DNA from: Parapedobacter sp037190485
GTDB lineage: Bacteria > Bacteroidota > Bacteroidia > Sphingobacteriales > Sphingobacteriaceae
Direction: 5' to 3'
DNA: 64,000 nt
Assembly (NCBI GenBank): GCA_037190485.1
Contig: JBBCJB010000002.1
Location: 186,001 to 250,000, forward strand
In this document: piece by piece, positions 17,401 through 25,772 of the stretch
Layout of the letters: the number at the start of each line of letters is the position of its first letter
How positions within the stretch are numbered: position 1 is the stretch's first letter
Translations under genes and position numbers: made by a program
The notes under the pieces: generated by a model
What the model was told of the DNA's origin: nothing
Seen by the model: only the letters and a program-made list of their open reading frames with translations
Databases searched by the model: none

Positions 17401-19137
17401 ATGAAAACCATAAGCTTGTTTTTACTGGGCATCGCATTGGCCTTTTCGTGCGAAACACCGAAAAAGAATTTCCTGAAAGCCCAAGGGCATCACATCGTCG
17501 ATGGCCGTGGCGATACGATCATCCTGCGCGGCATGGGCCTCGGCGGATGGATGCTGCAGGAGGGCTATATGTTCCAGCTGGGTTTCATCGGCCAGCAGTA
17601 CCGCATCCGGCAACACATCGAAGACCTGATCGGCGAGGATGAAACGGCCAGATTCTACGCCCAATGGCTGGCCAACCACACCCGCAAAGCGGATATCGAC
17701 TCCATGGCCGCTTGGGGGTTCAATTCCATCCGGCTGCCCATGCATTACAACCTCTATACGCTCGCCGTCGAAGACGAGCCCGAACCGGGAACGAATACCT
17801 GGTTGGACGAGGGCTTCGTCCTGACGGATAGTTTGCTTGAATGGTGCAAGGCCAACCGGATGTATCTCATCCTCGACCTGCATGCCGCGCCGGGCGGCCA
17901 GGGCAATGACCTCAACATCTCGGACCGCAATCCGGACAAGCCTTCCTTCTGGCAACTCGACGCCAATCGGGAAAAGACCATCGCCCTCTGGCGGAAACTG
18001 GCCGAGCGTTATGCCGACGAAGAGTGGATGGGTGGCTACGATGTACTCAACGAAACGAATTGGGGATTCGAGGATTCGACCGACGTACTGGGCATCCGGG
18101 AACAAACCAATGCGCCATTGCGCCAATTCCTCGTCGACGTGACCCACGCCATCCGCGAGGTGGACACCAACCACATCATCTACCTGGAGGGCAACGGCTT
18201 TGCCAACAACTACAACGGCATTTTCCCGAAATGGGACGACAACTTGGTGCTGAGCTTCCACAAATACGGCAATCCGAATGTGCAGGAATCCATCCAGCGG
18301 TTCCTTGACCTGCGCGAGGAACACGACATCCCGCTGTGGCTTGGCGAATCGGGAGAGAATTCCAACACCTGGTTTACGGAAGCCATCGCGCTTTGCGAAC
18401 GCAACGGCATCGGATGGACCTGGTGGCAGAATAAAAAGATGGGCATCAACCAGCCCTTGGAAATCAAGGCGCCCAACGGTTATGGGCGACTGCTCGATTA
18501 TTGGTCAGGTAAAGGCGAAAAGCCATCGCGCGACGATGCGCGCCGCATCCTGGATGAATGGCTGGAAAACCTGAAATTGGAAAACAACATCTTCCATCCC
18601 GATGTCGTGGATGCGATGTTCAGGCAGGTCACCCCCCACGGGCCGATCCCTTTCGCGGAGAACCGCATCGCGGAAGGAACGGTGCTTCCCGCCATCGATT
18701 TCGACCTGGGTGGCCAACGCATCGCCTATTACGACACCGATACGGCCAGCTACCACTTTACTCCAGGTGTCGATACCCAAGGGAACCGTGGTCGAAGTTA
18801 CCGGAACGACGGGGTGGACATCCGATCGGATTCGACAGGGTACCACGTCTTCCATATCGAAGACGGCGAATGGTTGCACTATACGCTTGACGTCGCGGAA
18901 GCGGGCTTGACCCGGTTGGTGTTGCGATTGGCCAGCAGCAGCGAGCAGGGCCGCGTAGCGATACGTATCGATGGGCAGCCGGTCAGCGAAACGCTGTCCG
19001 TACCGAATACGGGCGGCGAACGAAACTGGAACGACGTCGAGTTACCGATTCCAGCACCCGGTCCTGGAAAACATACGCTGCAAATCATCGCCGAAACAGG
19101 CGGCTTCAACTTCAAATCCATTGCTTTTGGGCGTTAG
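17401..19137 (+). CDS. glycoside hydrolase family 5 with C-terminal CBM6-like domain, lipoprotein
   Basis: A 578-residue protein: lipobox (AFSC, about 14-17), GH5 barrel (about 25-400) with acid/base Glu218 (VLNETNW) and nucleophile Glu316 (WLGESGEN), then a beta-sandwich of about 135 residues (EWLHYTLDVAEAG...GGFNFKSIAF) that fits CBM6. CBM6 domains bind beta-1,3/1,4-glucans or xylans. It is a paralogue of the GH5 at 14578 but lacks the proline linker and adds the binding module. It closes the PUL; its last codons form the left arm of a 17-bp perfect inverted repeat whose loop contains the TAG stop. Confidence 0.92.
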   Translation: MKTISLFLLGIALAFSCETPKKNFLKAQGHHIVDGRGDTIILRGMGLGGWMLQEGYMFQLGFIGQQYRIRQHIEDLIGEDETARFYAQWLANHTRKADIDSMAAWGFNSIRLPMHYNLYTLAVEDEPEPGTNTWLDEGFVLTDSLLEWCKANRMYLILDLHAAPGGQGNDLNISDRNPDKPSFWQLDANREKTIALWRKLAERYADEEWMGGYDVLNETNWGFEDSTDVLGIREQTNAPLRQFLVDVTHAIREVDTNHIIYLEGNGFANNYNGIFPKWDDNLVLSFHKYGNPNVQESIQRFLDLREEHDIPLWLGESGENSNTWFTEAIALCERNGIGWTWWQNKKMGINQPLEIKAPNGYGRLLDYWSGKGEKPSRDDARRILDEWLENLKLENNIFHPDVVDAMFRQVTPHGPIPFAENRIAEGTVLPAIDFDLGGQRIAYYDTDTASYHFTPGVDTQGNRGRSYRNDGVDIRSDSTGYHVFHIEDGEWLHYTLDVAEAGLTRLVLRLASSSEQGRVAIRIDGQPVSETLSVPNTGGERNWNDVELPIPAPGPGKHTLQIIAETGGFNFKSIAFGR

Positions 19138-19155
19138 TGCCCAAAAGCAATGGAT
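19116..19155. terminator. perfect 17-bp inverted repeat spanning the stop codon of the last PUL gene
   Basis: ATCCATTGCTTTTGGGC (19116-19132) is mirrored exactly at 19139-19155 with a 6-nt loop GTTAGT that contains the TAG stop. It separates the PUL from the convergent YbjQ gene, so it probably ends transcription from both sides, although no U-tract follows. Confidence 0.65.
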
Positions 19156-19180
19156 CCGTGGCATTTCGTTGGGGCGCCCG

Positions 19181-19501
19181 CTACTCAAGCACGACGGCCG
19201 TGCCGCTCGCGGTGACCATGAGCATACTGCCTCCGCTGCCGATGGTTTCGTAGTCCAAGTCAACGCCCACTACGGCATTTGCACCCAAAGACGCCGCATA
19301 TTGCTGCATTTCGTATACGGCGGTTTCTTTCGCTTCGCGAAGTATCTTTTCGTATGAACCGGAGCGCCCACCGACGATATCGCGTATCCCGGCAAAGATA
19401 TCCCTGATGAAATTGGCGCCGATGATGGTTTCGCCGCTCACCAGGCCAATGTATCGTGTAATCCGTTTTCCCTCAACTTGAGGCGTTGTCGTCACCAGCA
19501 T
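19181..19501 (-). CDS. YbjQ/UPF0145 family protein
   Basis: A 106-residue protein beginning MLVTTTPQVEGK and containing GLVSGETIIGANFIRD, FAGIRDIVGGRSGSYE and the GANAVVGVDLDYE block of the YbjQ family (heavy-metal-binding domain fold, pentameric in known structures). The biochemical role is not established. The start at 19501 matches the usual family N-terminus and length of about 103-107 residues; an ATG at 19522 would add seven residues and cannot be excluded. It stands alone after the PUL and downstream of the PepSY-like gene on the same strand. Confidence 0.88.
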   Translation of the reverse strand: MLVTTTPQVEGKRITRYIGLVSGETIIGANFIRDIFAGIRDIVGGRSGSYEKILREAKETAVYEMQQYAASLGANAVVGVDLDYETIGSGGSMLMVTASGTAVVLE

Positions 19502-19559
19502 AACTCTTTGGTTTTTGACCATTGGATACCTGCCGAGCGGAAAAGTTACAGGATGGCTT

Positions 19560-19997
19560 TCAATAATCCAGCCGAAGGAAGTTGCCATTCTTGTCAAACA
19601 CCAATTCGAGGCGATTGTTGAGCTTCACTTCCTGTCCACGGTCATCCAATTCCCAATCGATGATGAACTGATCTGGATAATTGGCGTTGACATAGGCCAG
19701 TATTTTGGCCGGCACGACGCTGTCCGGTAGTTTGTTGTTGCCTTCCACGCCCTGGATTTCGCCTTTCTTGTTGAACTCCAATTTGTACCCTTCACTCAGG
19801 TAAACATCATAGCTGACCCGCAGATCATCCCGCTCCTTGACAACCTGGAGTACGTCGAGTGCCGGGAAATGCTGTGTGATGTACGTCTGTGCACTTGAGG
19901 GGAGGCCGTCTGCGTTTACGATGCTTTCCTTGTCACAGGCAACGGTTAGCACGCTGATGGCACTCAATAGGACTAAAAATTGAATCGTTTTTTTCAT
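19560..19997 (-). CDS. PepSY-like (DUF2874) lipoprotein
   Basis: A 145-residue protein with a lipobox (LTVAC, about 17-21) and two repeats of a PepSY-like unit: SSAQTYITQHFPALDVL followed by a YKLEFNKKGEIQGVE strand pair, and KILAYVNANYPDQFIIDW followed by LELVFDKNGNFLRLDY. Bacteroidota often carry such small periplasmic PepSY-like proteins; their function is unknown, with protease-inhibition or sensing suggested for the wider family. It lies 60 bases upstream of the ybjQ-like gene on the same strand, so the two may be co-transcribed. Confidence 0.85.
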   Translation of the reverse strand: MKKTIQFLVLLSAISVLTVACDKESIVNADGLPSSAQTYITQHFPALDVLQVVKERDDLRVSYDVYLSEGYKLEFNKKGEIQGVEGNNKLPDSVVPAKILAYVNANYPDQFIIDWELDDRGQEVKLNNRLELVFDKNGNFLRLDY

Positions 19998-20103
19998 GAC
20001 TATCTATCTTAATTGTTCTTGATTTTAAACCAAGACAACCAAACTCGGATTTACCCCTACGGCGTCATGAAAAATTATTTTTAGCGGCGCCCTTTCGCCC
20101 AGA

Positions 20104-21165
20104 TTATTTTACAACTTGTTCCAATATGGCGATATAAAGCCGGATGCCTTCGCCGATTTCGTCGATGTGGATGAACTCATCGGCCATGTGCGAACGAGCT
20201 GAATCGCCTGGGCCGAGCTTGAGCGAAGGGATGTCAAGCAATGCTTGGTCGCTCGTGGTGGGCGAACCGTACGTTGTACGCCCCAGTGCGATGCCTGCCT
20301 TTACGATCGGGTGGTCCTTGGGTATGGATGACGGCTTGAGCCGCACGGAACGGGGATTCACCACGCAATGTACATGTTGCTGGATGATATCAAGCACCTC
20401 TTCGTTGCGATAGGCGTCCGTGACACGGATGTCCACGACGAATTCGCAGGTAGCGGGTACGACGTTATGCTGCGAACCGGCATGGATAACGGTAACGCTC
20501 ATCTTGATCGGCCCGAATTCATGGGATTCCTTCGGGAATCGATAGCTGCTGAACCATGCGATATCCTTCATCGCTTTGTAGATCGCGTTATCGCCCTCCT
20601 CACGCGCCGCATGGCCGGCCTTCCCCGTGGAGGTACAATCCAACACCAACAAGCCACGCTCGGCGACGGCAAGTTGCATCCGGGTTGGCTCGCCCACGAT
20701 GGCAAAATCCAATGGCCCCAATTCGGGAATCACCAGTTCGATCCCATCCGCACCAGAGATCTCTTCCTCGGCGGTGGCGGCCAGGCAAAGGTTGTAGCGC
20801 AATCCTTCCTGCGGATAAAAGTGAAGAAATGTCGCGATTAGCGAGACCAGGCATCCCCCCGCATCGTTGCTCCCTAATCCATAAAGCTTGCCGTCCTCCA
20901 TGTCAGGCGAAAAAGGATCCCGCGTATACCCGGTGTTGGGTTTTACGGTATCGTGATGGGAATTGAGCAAGACGGTCGGCTTGGCGGCATCGAAATGCTC
21001 GTTATACGCCCATACATTGTTCGATTTACGGTACGTGCGTATACCGCGTTGCTGCAGAAAACGGGCTATCGCATCGCCGGTCTGCCGTTCTTCCCTGCTA
21101 AATGAAGGGATGCGGATCAAATCCCGCAAAAGAGAAACGCTATCCGCTATAAGTTGTGCCGTCAC
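20104..21165 (-). CDS. argE: M20 family N-acyl-L-ornithine deacylase (ArgE-like)
   Basis: A 353-residue co-catalytic zinc amidohydrolase. Metal-binding residues are visible in LNSHHDTVKPN (His70 and Asp72), SNDAGG (Asp101), AEEEI (Glu133-134), GEP (about 158) and the C-terminal HMADEFIHI. The central dimerisation lid includes AGHAA and VPATCEF. In the arginine pathway it releases ornithine from N-acetyl- or N-acyl-ornithine; with an N-acylornithine carbamoyltransferase in the same operon it more likely acts on N-acetylcitrulline. The start is GTG at 21165, seven bases after proC. It is the last gene of the cluster; argH does not follow. Confidence 0.9.
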   Translation of the reverse strand: MTAQLIADSVSLLRDLIRIPSFSREERQTGDAIARFLQQRGIRTYRKSNNVWAYNEHFDAAKPTVLLNSHHDTVKPNTGYTRDPFSPDMEDGKLYGLGSNDAGGCLVSLIATFLHFYPQEGLRYNLCLAATAEEEISGADGIELVIPELGPLDFAIVGEPTRMQLAVAERGLLVLDCTSTGKAGHAAREEGDNAIYKAMKDIAWFSSYRFPKESHEFGPIKMSVTVIHAGSQHNVVPATCEFVVDIRVTDAYRNEEVLDIIQQHVHCVVNPRSVRLKPSSIPKDHPIVKAGIALGRTTYGSPTTSDQALLDIPSLKLGPGDSARSHMADEFIHIDEIGEGIRLYIAILEQVVK

Positions 21166-21171
21166 CCTCGA

Positions 21172-21975
21172 TCAATCATTATACAATCCTCCGGCTTGGC
21201 GCGCGGAGAGCTTGATCCCTTTGATAAAGGCCGAACTGAATCCGTTGTGTTCCATCTCGTTCAAACCGGCAATCGTGCATCCCTTCGGCGAAGTTACCTT
21301 GTCTATCTCGCTCTCCGGGTGGCTCTCGGTCTGCAACAACAGGTCTGCGGCGCCTTTGGCGGTCTGCACGGCCATCTTCAGCGCATCGTGCGCGTGGAAC
21401 CCGATCTCTACCCCGCCTTGTGACGCAGCTCGGATCGCACGGAGGAAAAAAGCGACGCCGCAAGCACACAAGGCCGTGGCGGCTGTCATGAGATCCTCGT
21501 TGATAATCACTACCGCACCTACCGTTTCAAACAACCTCGTCACGCGTTCAACGTGATCGTCGGTTGCATTGTCCGATGCGACGCAGGTCATCGATTGCCC
21601 GATAGCGATGGCGGTATTGGGCATCGCGCGGATGACCTGTACGTCTTCACCGAGCTTTTCCCGTACATCGGCGCAAGTGACCCCGGATACCACCGATACC
21701 ACGATGTGCTGCTTGGCCGACACGGCCGGCGCGATTTCCTCCAGCACCTTTTTCAGTTGTTGGGGCAATACGGCCAACACGATGACGCTGGCACCTTCGA
21801 TCGCGACCTTGTTATTGTCGCTCACCTGGAAGCCTTTGGCGGCTTCTTCACTCAACAATTTGAGGTTGCGGCGAGTCAACGTGATGTCGTTCGCTTGGCA
21901 ATAGGACTTATTCACCAGTCCTTTGGCCAACGACAGGCCAATGTTACCGCTTCCAATGATGGCTATCTTGCTCAT
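21172..21975 (-). CDS. proC: pyrroline-5-carboxylate reductase
   Basis: A 267-residue enzyme beginning MSKIAIIGSGNIGLSL with a Rossmann GxGxxG loop (about 8-13), VLAVLPQQL in the NAD(P) domain, and the C-terminal dimer domain with TALCACGVAFFLRAI and a KGCTIAGLNEME segment corresponding to the conserved SPGGTT block (here SPKGCT). It reduces 1-pyrroline-5-carboxylate to proline. The ATG at 21975 is preferred over an upstream TTG. Insertion of proC between argB and argE is common in this phylum and ties proline synthesis to the arginine operon. Confidence 0.93.
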   Translation of the reverse strand: MSKIAIIGSGNIGLSLAKGLVNKSYCQANDITLTRRNLKLLSEEAAKGFQVSDNNKVAIEGASVIVLAVLPQQLKKVLEEIAPAVSAKQHIVVSVVSGVTCADVREKLGEDVQVIRAMPNTAIAIGQSMTCVASDNATDDHVERVTRLFETVGAVVIINEDLMTAATALCACGVAFFLRAIRAASQGGVEIGFHAHDALKMAVQTAKGAADLLLQTESHPESEIDKVTSPKGCTIAGLNEMEHNGFSSAFIKGIKLSARQAGGLYND

Positions 21976-22011
21976 GTTTAAAGTCAAAAAATCGTAAATC
22001 GTAAATCAGCA

Positions 22012-22803
22012 TCACCTAATCATCCGCGTACCGAACCGTTGCTCGCGCAGCAGATGCAGCTCGTCGGCATGGCCGATACACACCTCGGCAACGCCTTTCG
22101 CAATCGCGTCGAACGCATTGTGCAGTTTGGGCACCATGCCATCGGTCACGACACCCGAAGCTTTCAGTCCTTCAAATTCATTGGCCCTTATCTCCGGAAT
22201 CGCCGAGTGGTCATCGTTTACGTCGCGCAGCACACCGCGCTTCTCGAAACAATACACCAACGACGTATCGTAACGCCCCGATAACGCTACCGCCAATGCC
22301 GATGCGATGGTATCCGCATTGGTATTGAGCAACTGCCCGCGTCCGTCGTGTGTGATGGCCGAAAAGACCGGCGTAAACCCGGCCTCCAGCAAGGAAGCGA
22401 CGGCGTCGTCATCGACAGAACCGGCTAGGATGTCGCCCACATAACCATAGTCGACTTCCTTGACGGGACGCTTGACGGCCTTGATCGTGTTGCCATCCGC
22501 GCCGGTCAGCCCCAGCGCGTTGCAACCGTAGGCCTGCAGGCCGGCTACGACTTGCTTGTTCGATAGGCCGGCGTAGACCATCGTGACGATGCGTAGCATT
22601 TCCGCATCCGTGACGCGCCGCCCCTCGACCATTTCAGCCTTGATACCCAAATCCGCGGCCATTCGCGTCGCGATCTTGCCGCCACCATGCACCAATATCC
22701 GATGCCCACGTAAATACGAGAACCGCTCCAGGAACCGCTGGAGTGCGGCGGCGTCGTCAACGATATTGCCGCCGATCTTGATAACCCAAAGTTTTGCTGG
22801 CAT
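22012..22803 (-). CDS. argB: acetylglutamate kinase
   Basis: A 263-residue amino-acid kinase. The N-terminal KIGGN (about 9-13) and HGGGK (about 39-43) bind ATP phosphates; RRVTDAEMLRIVTMVYAG (about 61-78) is the N-acetylglutamate-binding region, and NTNADTIASALA binds the nucleotide. It phosphorylates N-acetyl-L-glutamate in the second step of arginine synthesis. The short N-terminus, without the arginine-sensing helix of hexameric kinases, suggests the unregulated dimeric type. It begins seven bases after the carbamoyltransferase gene. Confidence 0.95.
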   Translation of the reverse strand: MPAKLWVIKIGGNIVDDAAALQRFLERFSYLRGHRILVHGGGKIATRMAADLGIKAEMVEGRRVTDAEMLRIVTMVYAGLSNKQVVAGLQAYGCNALGLTGADGNTIKAVKRPVKEVDYGYVGDILAGSVDDDAVASLLEAGFTPVFSAITHDGRGQLLNTNADTIASALAVALSGRYDTSLVYCFEKRGVLRDVNDDHSAIPEIRANEFEGLKASGVVTDGMVPKLHNAFDAIAKGVAEVCIGHADELHLLREQRFGTRMIR

Positions 22804-22809
22804 ACGCGA

Positions 22810-23784
22810 TCAATCCGTTGAGCCAACACTTTCCAACAACCGCTTCAAAACGGCCTGTGCCGCCCAAACCCGATTGCCTGCCTCTTGGATAACCAGGGAA
22901 TGCACACTATCCAGCACCTCGCCGGCCAATTCGACATCCCGCCGTACCGGCAAACAATGCATCACCTTGGCTTGATTGGTGCGCCCCAATTTGGCAAGGT
23001 CGAGCATCCACGGTTCGCTGACGGGAGGGATCTTGCCATAGTCTTCATAAGACGACCAATTCTTGGCGTACACGAAATCGGCCCCCGTGAGCGCTTCGTC
23101 CAGGTCATGGGTAATCGATGCGCCGCGGGTAAACGCCTCCGAAAGCCCATACCCTTCGGGATGGGCAATGGTGAAATCGACCAGCCCCTCCGCTTGCGCA
23201 CGGCACATCCACTCGGCAAATGAGTTGGGAACCGCTTGCGGCAGCGCCTTTACGTGCGGAGCCCATGCCAGTACCACCTTGGGCCGATGTTCGGACCGCC
23301 AGTTTTCGCGGATGGTCAGCAAATCGGTCAGGCTTTGCAACGGATGGCGCGTGGCGCTTTCCAGGCTCACGACCGGAACGCCGCAATACGTGATGAACTT
23401 GTTGAACAGATCTTCGCCATAGTCCTCCTCCCGATCCTGTAGCTTCGGGAACGACCGAATGCCCAAAATATCGCAATATTGCCCCATCACGGCCGCTGCC
23501 TCGCGGATGTGTTCCACCGTGGTTCCGTCCATGGCCACGCCGTCCCTTGTTTCCAAGGCCCACCCGTCCTTGTCCATGTTCATGACCATGACATCCATGC
23601 CCAGGTTCAACGCCGCCTTCTGCGTGCTCAACCGCGTCCGCAAGCTTGGATTGAGGAAAACCAGCCCCAGCATCTTCCGCTTTCCCAAATCTTCGTAAGC
23701 AAAAGGGCTTGCCTTGAGTGCCAACGCTTCGTCGACGATCGCAGACAGGTTGTCAACGTCTGCCACTGAAAAAAATCGCTTCAT
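22810..23784 (-). CDS. argF': N-acyl-L-ornithine carbamoyltransferase (ArgF')
   Basis: A 324-residue transcarbamylase with the carbamoyl-phosphate motif as NPSLRTR (about 45-51), a HPLQSLTDLLTI block and MHCLPVRR near the C-terminus. The W/ETRDGVAMDGTTVEH insertion identifies the acetylornithine/succinylornithine group rather than ordinary ornithine carbamoyltransferase. The residue known to separate acetyl- from succinyl-ornithine enzymes (Glu92 in Xanthomonas, Pro90 in Bacteroides fragilis) is Val90 here by my alignment, so the acyl group is uncertain. The ATG at 23784 is chosen over a longer open frame. Confidence 0.92.
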   Translation of the reverse strand: MKRFFSVADVDNLSAIVDEALALKASPFAYEDLGKRKMLGLVFLNPSLRTRLSTQKAALNLGMDVMVMNMDKDGWALETRDGVAMDGTTVEHIREAAAVMGQYCDILGIRSFPKLQDREEDYGEDLFNKFITYCGVPVVSLESATRHPLQSLTDLLTIRENWRSEHRPKVVLAWAPHVKALPQAVPNSFAEWMCRAQAEGLVDFTIAHPEGYGLSEAFTRGASITHDLDEALTGADFVYAKNWSSYEDYGKIPPVSEPWMLDLAKLGRTNQAKVMHCLPVRRDVELAGEVLDSVHSLVIQEAGNRVWAAQAVLKRLLESVGSTD

Positions 23785-23826
23785 TACACTACGGTCCAAA
23801 TCGCAAATCTAAAAAACATCAATATC

Positions 23827-24963
23827 CTATGCCTCCCTCAGCCGTTCATCGAGCGCTTCCAAGAAACGATCGGCATGCGCCTTCGTGATGTTCAGTGCCG
23901 GGAGCAGCCGAATCACGTTCGGCTTGGCTTCGCCGGTGAAGATACGGTTTTTGAGCAACAAATCCCTTTTGACCGTGCCCAGCGCTTCCGGTAGGTCGAT
24001 GCCAATCATCAACCCCCGGCCCCGAACTTCCTGGATGCGATCGAACCTAGCGAGCTCACCGATCAGGTATTCGCCCATCGTTGCCGCATTGTCGAGCAGC
24101 CCATCTTCCTGGATTACTTCCAGTACCGCCACGGCCGCCGCGCAGGCCAAGTGATTCCCGCCGAAGGTCGTGCCCAACATCCCGTGCCACGGGCTGATCT
24201 TTGGCGAAATGGAAATGGCGCCGATCGGGAAACCATTCCCCATGCCTTTCGCCATGCTGTAGATATCGGCCGATACCCCGGCATGATCATGCGAATAGAA
24301 CGAGCCCGTGCGCCCATACCCGCATTGCACCGAATCGGCGATGAACACGGCGCCGTACTCTTCAGTCAATGTCCGGATGCGCTGCAAGAACCCGGCTGAA
24401 GCGACCCGAATGCCGCCCACACCCTGTATCCCTTCGATAATCACGGCAGAAACTTCCCCGCCGTAGGAAGCAAAGGCGGCTTCCAAGGCCTGTATGTCGT
24501 TGAATGGCAGGAAAACCACGTTATCCGTTTCGTTGACGGGCGCGATGATCCTGGGGTTATCGGTCGCCGCAACGGCCAAGGAAGTCCGGCCGTGGAAAGC
24601 TCCCTTGAAAGCGATGATTTTCTTCCGCCCATTGTGAAAGGATGCCAACTTCAACGCATTTTCATTCGCCTCGGCACCCGAATTGCATACGAACAATTGG
24701 TATTCGGGCTTACCGGAAATATCCCCCAATAAAGCTGCGAGTTGCCGTTGCAACGGTATATTAATCGAATTGGAATAAAAGCCGATCTCGTTCAGCTGTT
24801 CGGTGATCCGCTTCACGTAATGCGGGTGGGTGTGGCCGATGGATATCACGGCGTGTCCGCCATATAAATCAAGGTATTCCTGTCCTTGGGCATCCCAAAC
24901 GGCGCTTCCTTGCGCCCGGGTGATGGTTATGGGATTGATTGGGTATACATCAAATAAATTCAT
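23827..24963 (-). CDS. argD: acetylornithine aminotransferase (PLP, class III)
   Basis: A 378-residue class III aminotransferase. LDLYGGHAVISIGH, CNSGAEANENALKLA and FKGAFHGRTSLA bind PLP phosphate and substrate, and the PLP lysine lies in YSMAKGMGNGFPIGA. It converts N-acylglutamate semialdehyde to N-acylornithine. The ATG at 24963 is preferred over a TTG at 24969. It is the first gene of the arg cluster in this window; argC and argG, which often precede it, are absent, and the upstream neighbour is rplQ with a terminator in between. No obvious ARG box or consensus promoter is visible in the 85-bp gap. Confidence 0.95.
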   Translation of the reverse strand: MNLFDVYPINPITITRAQGSAVWDAQGQEYLDLYGGHAVISIGHTHPHYVKRITEQLNEIGFYSNSINIPLQRQLAALLGDISGKPEYQLFVCNSGAEANENALKLASFHNGRKKIIAFKGAFHGRTSLAVAATDNPRIIAPVNETDNVVFLPFNDIQALEAAFASYGGEVSAVIIEGIQGVGGIRVASAGFLQRIRTLTEEYGAVFIADSVQCGYGRTGSFYSHDHAGVSADIYSMAKGMGNGFPIGAISISPKISPWHGMLGTTFGGNHLACAAAVAVLEVIQEDGLLDNAATMGEYLIGELARFDRIQEVRGRGLMIGIDLPEALGTVKRDLLLKNRIFTGEAKPNVIRLLPALNITKAHADRFLEALDERLREA

Positions 24964-24984
24964 CTTCAATCAAAAAACAATGTA

Positions 24985-25023
24985 CAATAAAAAAACCCGT
25001 CTTTCGAAATCAAAAAACGGGTT
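24985..25023 (-). terminator. rho-independent terminator of the ribosomal protein operon
   Basis: On the minus strand AACCCGT (25017-25023 complement) pairs with ACGGGTT (24994-25000 complement) and the stem runs straight into a T tract (24985-24993). It lies 26 bases past the rplQ stop and before argD. Confidence 0.85.
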
Positions 25024-25048
25024 CAACTCATTTAAAAAACCAATTCGC

Positions 25049-25693
25049 TTAGTCTTCTTTTTTGTCCTCCTTTGGAGTTTCTTCCGTTTCCGTAGCTTGT
25101 TCTTGGTTATCAGCAGCAGCCTCGATCGCTGCTTCCGCTTCATCTGCGGTTGCCGGGGCCTCTGCGGCTTCGACTTCTACCGAGTCGGCAACCGCTTCAG
25201 GAGTTTCCTCTTCTGCTACCTGGGTGTCATTAGCGGCACCAGCGGCTACAGGCGCGTCAGCCCCCGACTTCTTTTTGCCTCCACGTCGTCGCGTAGACTT
25301 ACGTTCGGTAGTCGCGGCTTCCTTCTTGTATACCTCGTTGTAGTCTACCAATTCGATGAAGGCCATTTCGGCGTTGTCGCCCATCCGGTTCTCCAATTTG
25401 ATGATCCGTGTATATCCGCCAGGACGGGTAGCCACTTTCTCGGATATCTCACGGAATAGGATGGTAACCGCCTCTTTGTCCTGCAAATAGCTGAACACCG
25501 TGCGGCGTGAGTGCGTGGTGTCGTTCTTCGACTTGGTGATCAAAGGCTCAACGTACTGGCGTAACGCCTTGGCCTTGGCCAACGTGGTCGTGATGCGCTT
25601 GTGCTTGATCAGCGAAGTGGCCATGTTCGACAACATCGCTTTACGATGACTTGCTGTGCGGCCTAAATGATTGAATTTTTTTCCGTGTCTCAT
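25049..25693 (-). CDS. rplQ: 50S ribosomal protein L17 with long acidic C-terminal tail
   Basis: A 214-residue L17. Residues 1 to about 125 are the conserved core (MRHGKKFNHLGRTASHRKAM, then GGYTRIIKLENRMGDNAEMA). The rest is an extension: a short basic stretch (ERKSTRRRGGKKK) followed by about 70 residues of Ala/Glu-rich low-complexity sequence ending KEDKKED. The E. coli protein stops near residue 127. L17 sits near the exit tunnel, so the tail would project from the subunit surface. It is the last gene of the operon, ended by the hairpin at 24985-25023. A stem-loop (25719-25736) lies between rpoA and this gene. Confidence 0.97.
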   Translation of the reverse strand: MRHGKKFNHLGRTASHRKAMLSNMATSLIKHKRITTTLAKAKALRQYVEPLITKSKNDTTHSRRTVFSYLQDKEAVTILFREISEKVATRPGGYTRIIKLENRMGDNAEMAFIELVDYNEVYKKEAATTERKSTRRRGGKKKSGADAPVAAGAANDTQVAEEETPEAVADSVEVEAAEAPATADEAEAAIEAAADNQEQATETEETPKEDKKED

Positions 25694-25772
25694 TACTTTG
25701 TTAATTTGTGCATACCGTTTCCCGATCCGTCGGGAAGGAATTATGCAACAGGTCGCTTATTTACTGTTTTTA

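Noticed and set aside
20040..20103. Terminator of the arg cluster
   Set aside because: Only a 4-bp stem (GGCG/CGCC) without a U tract could be found downstream of argE.
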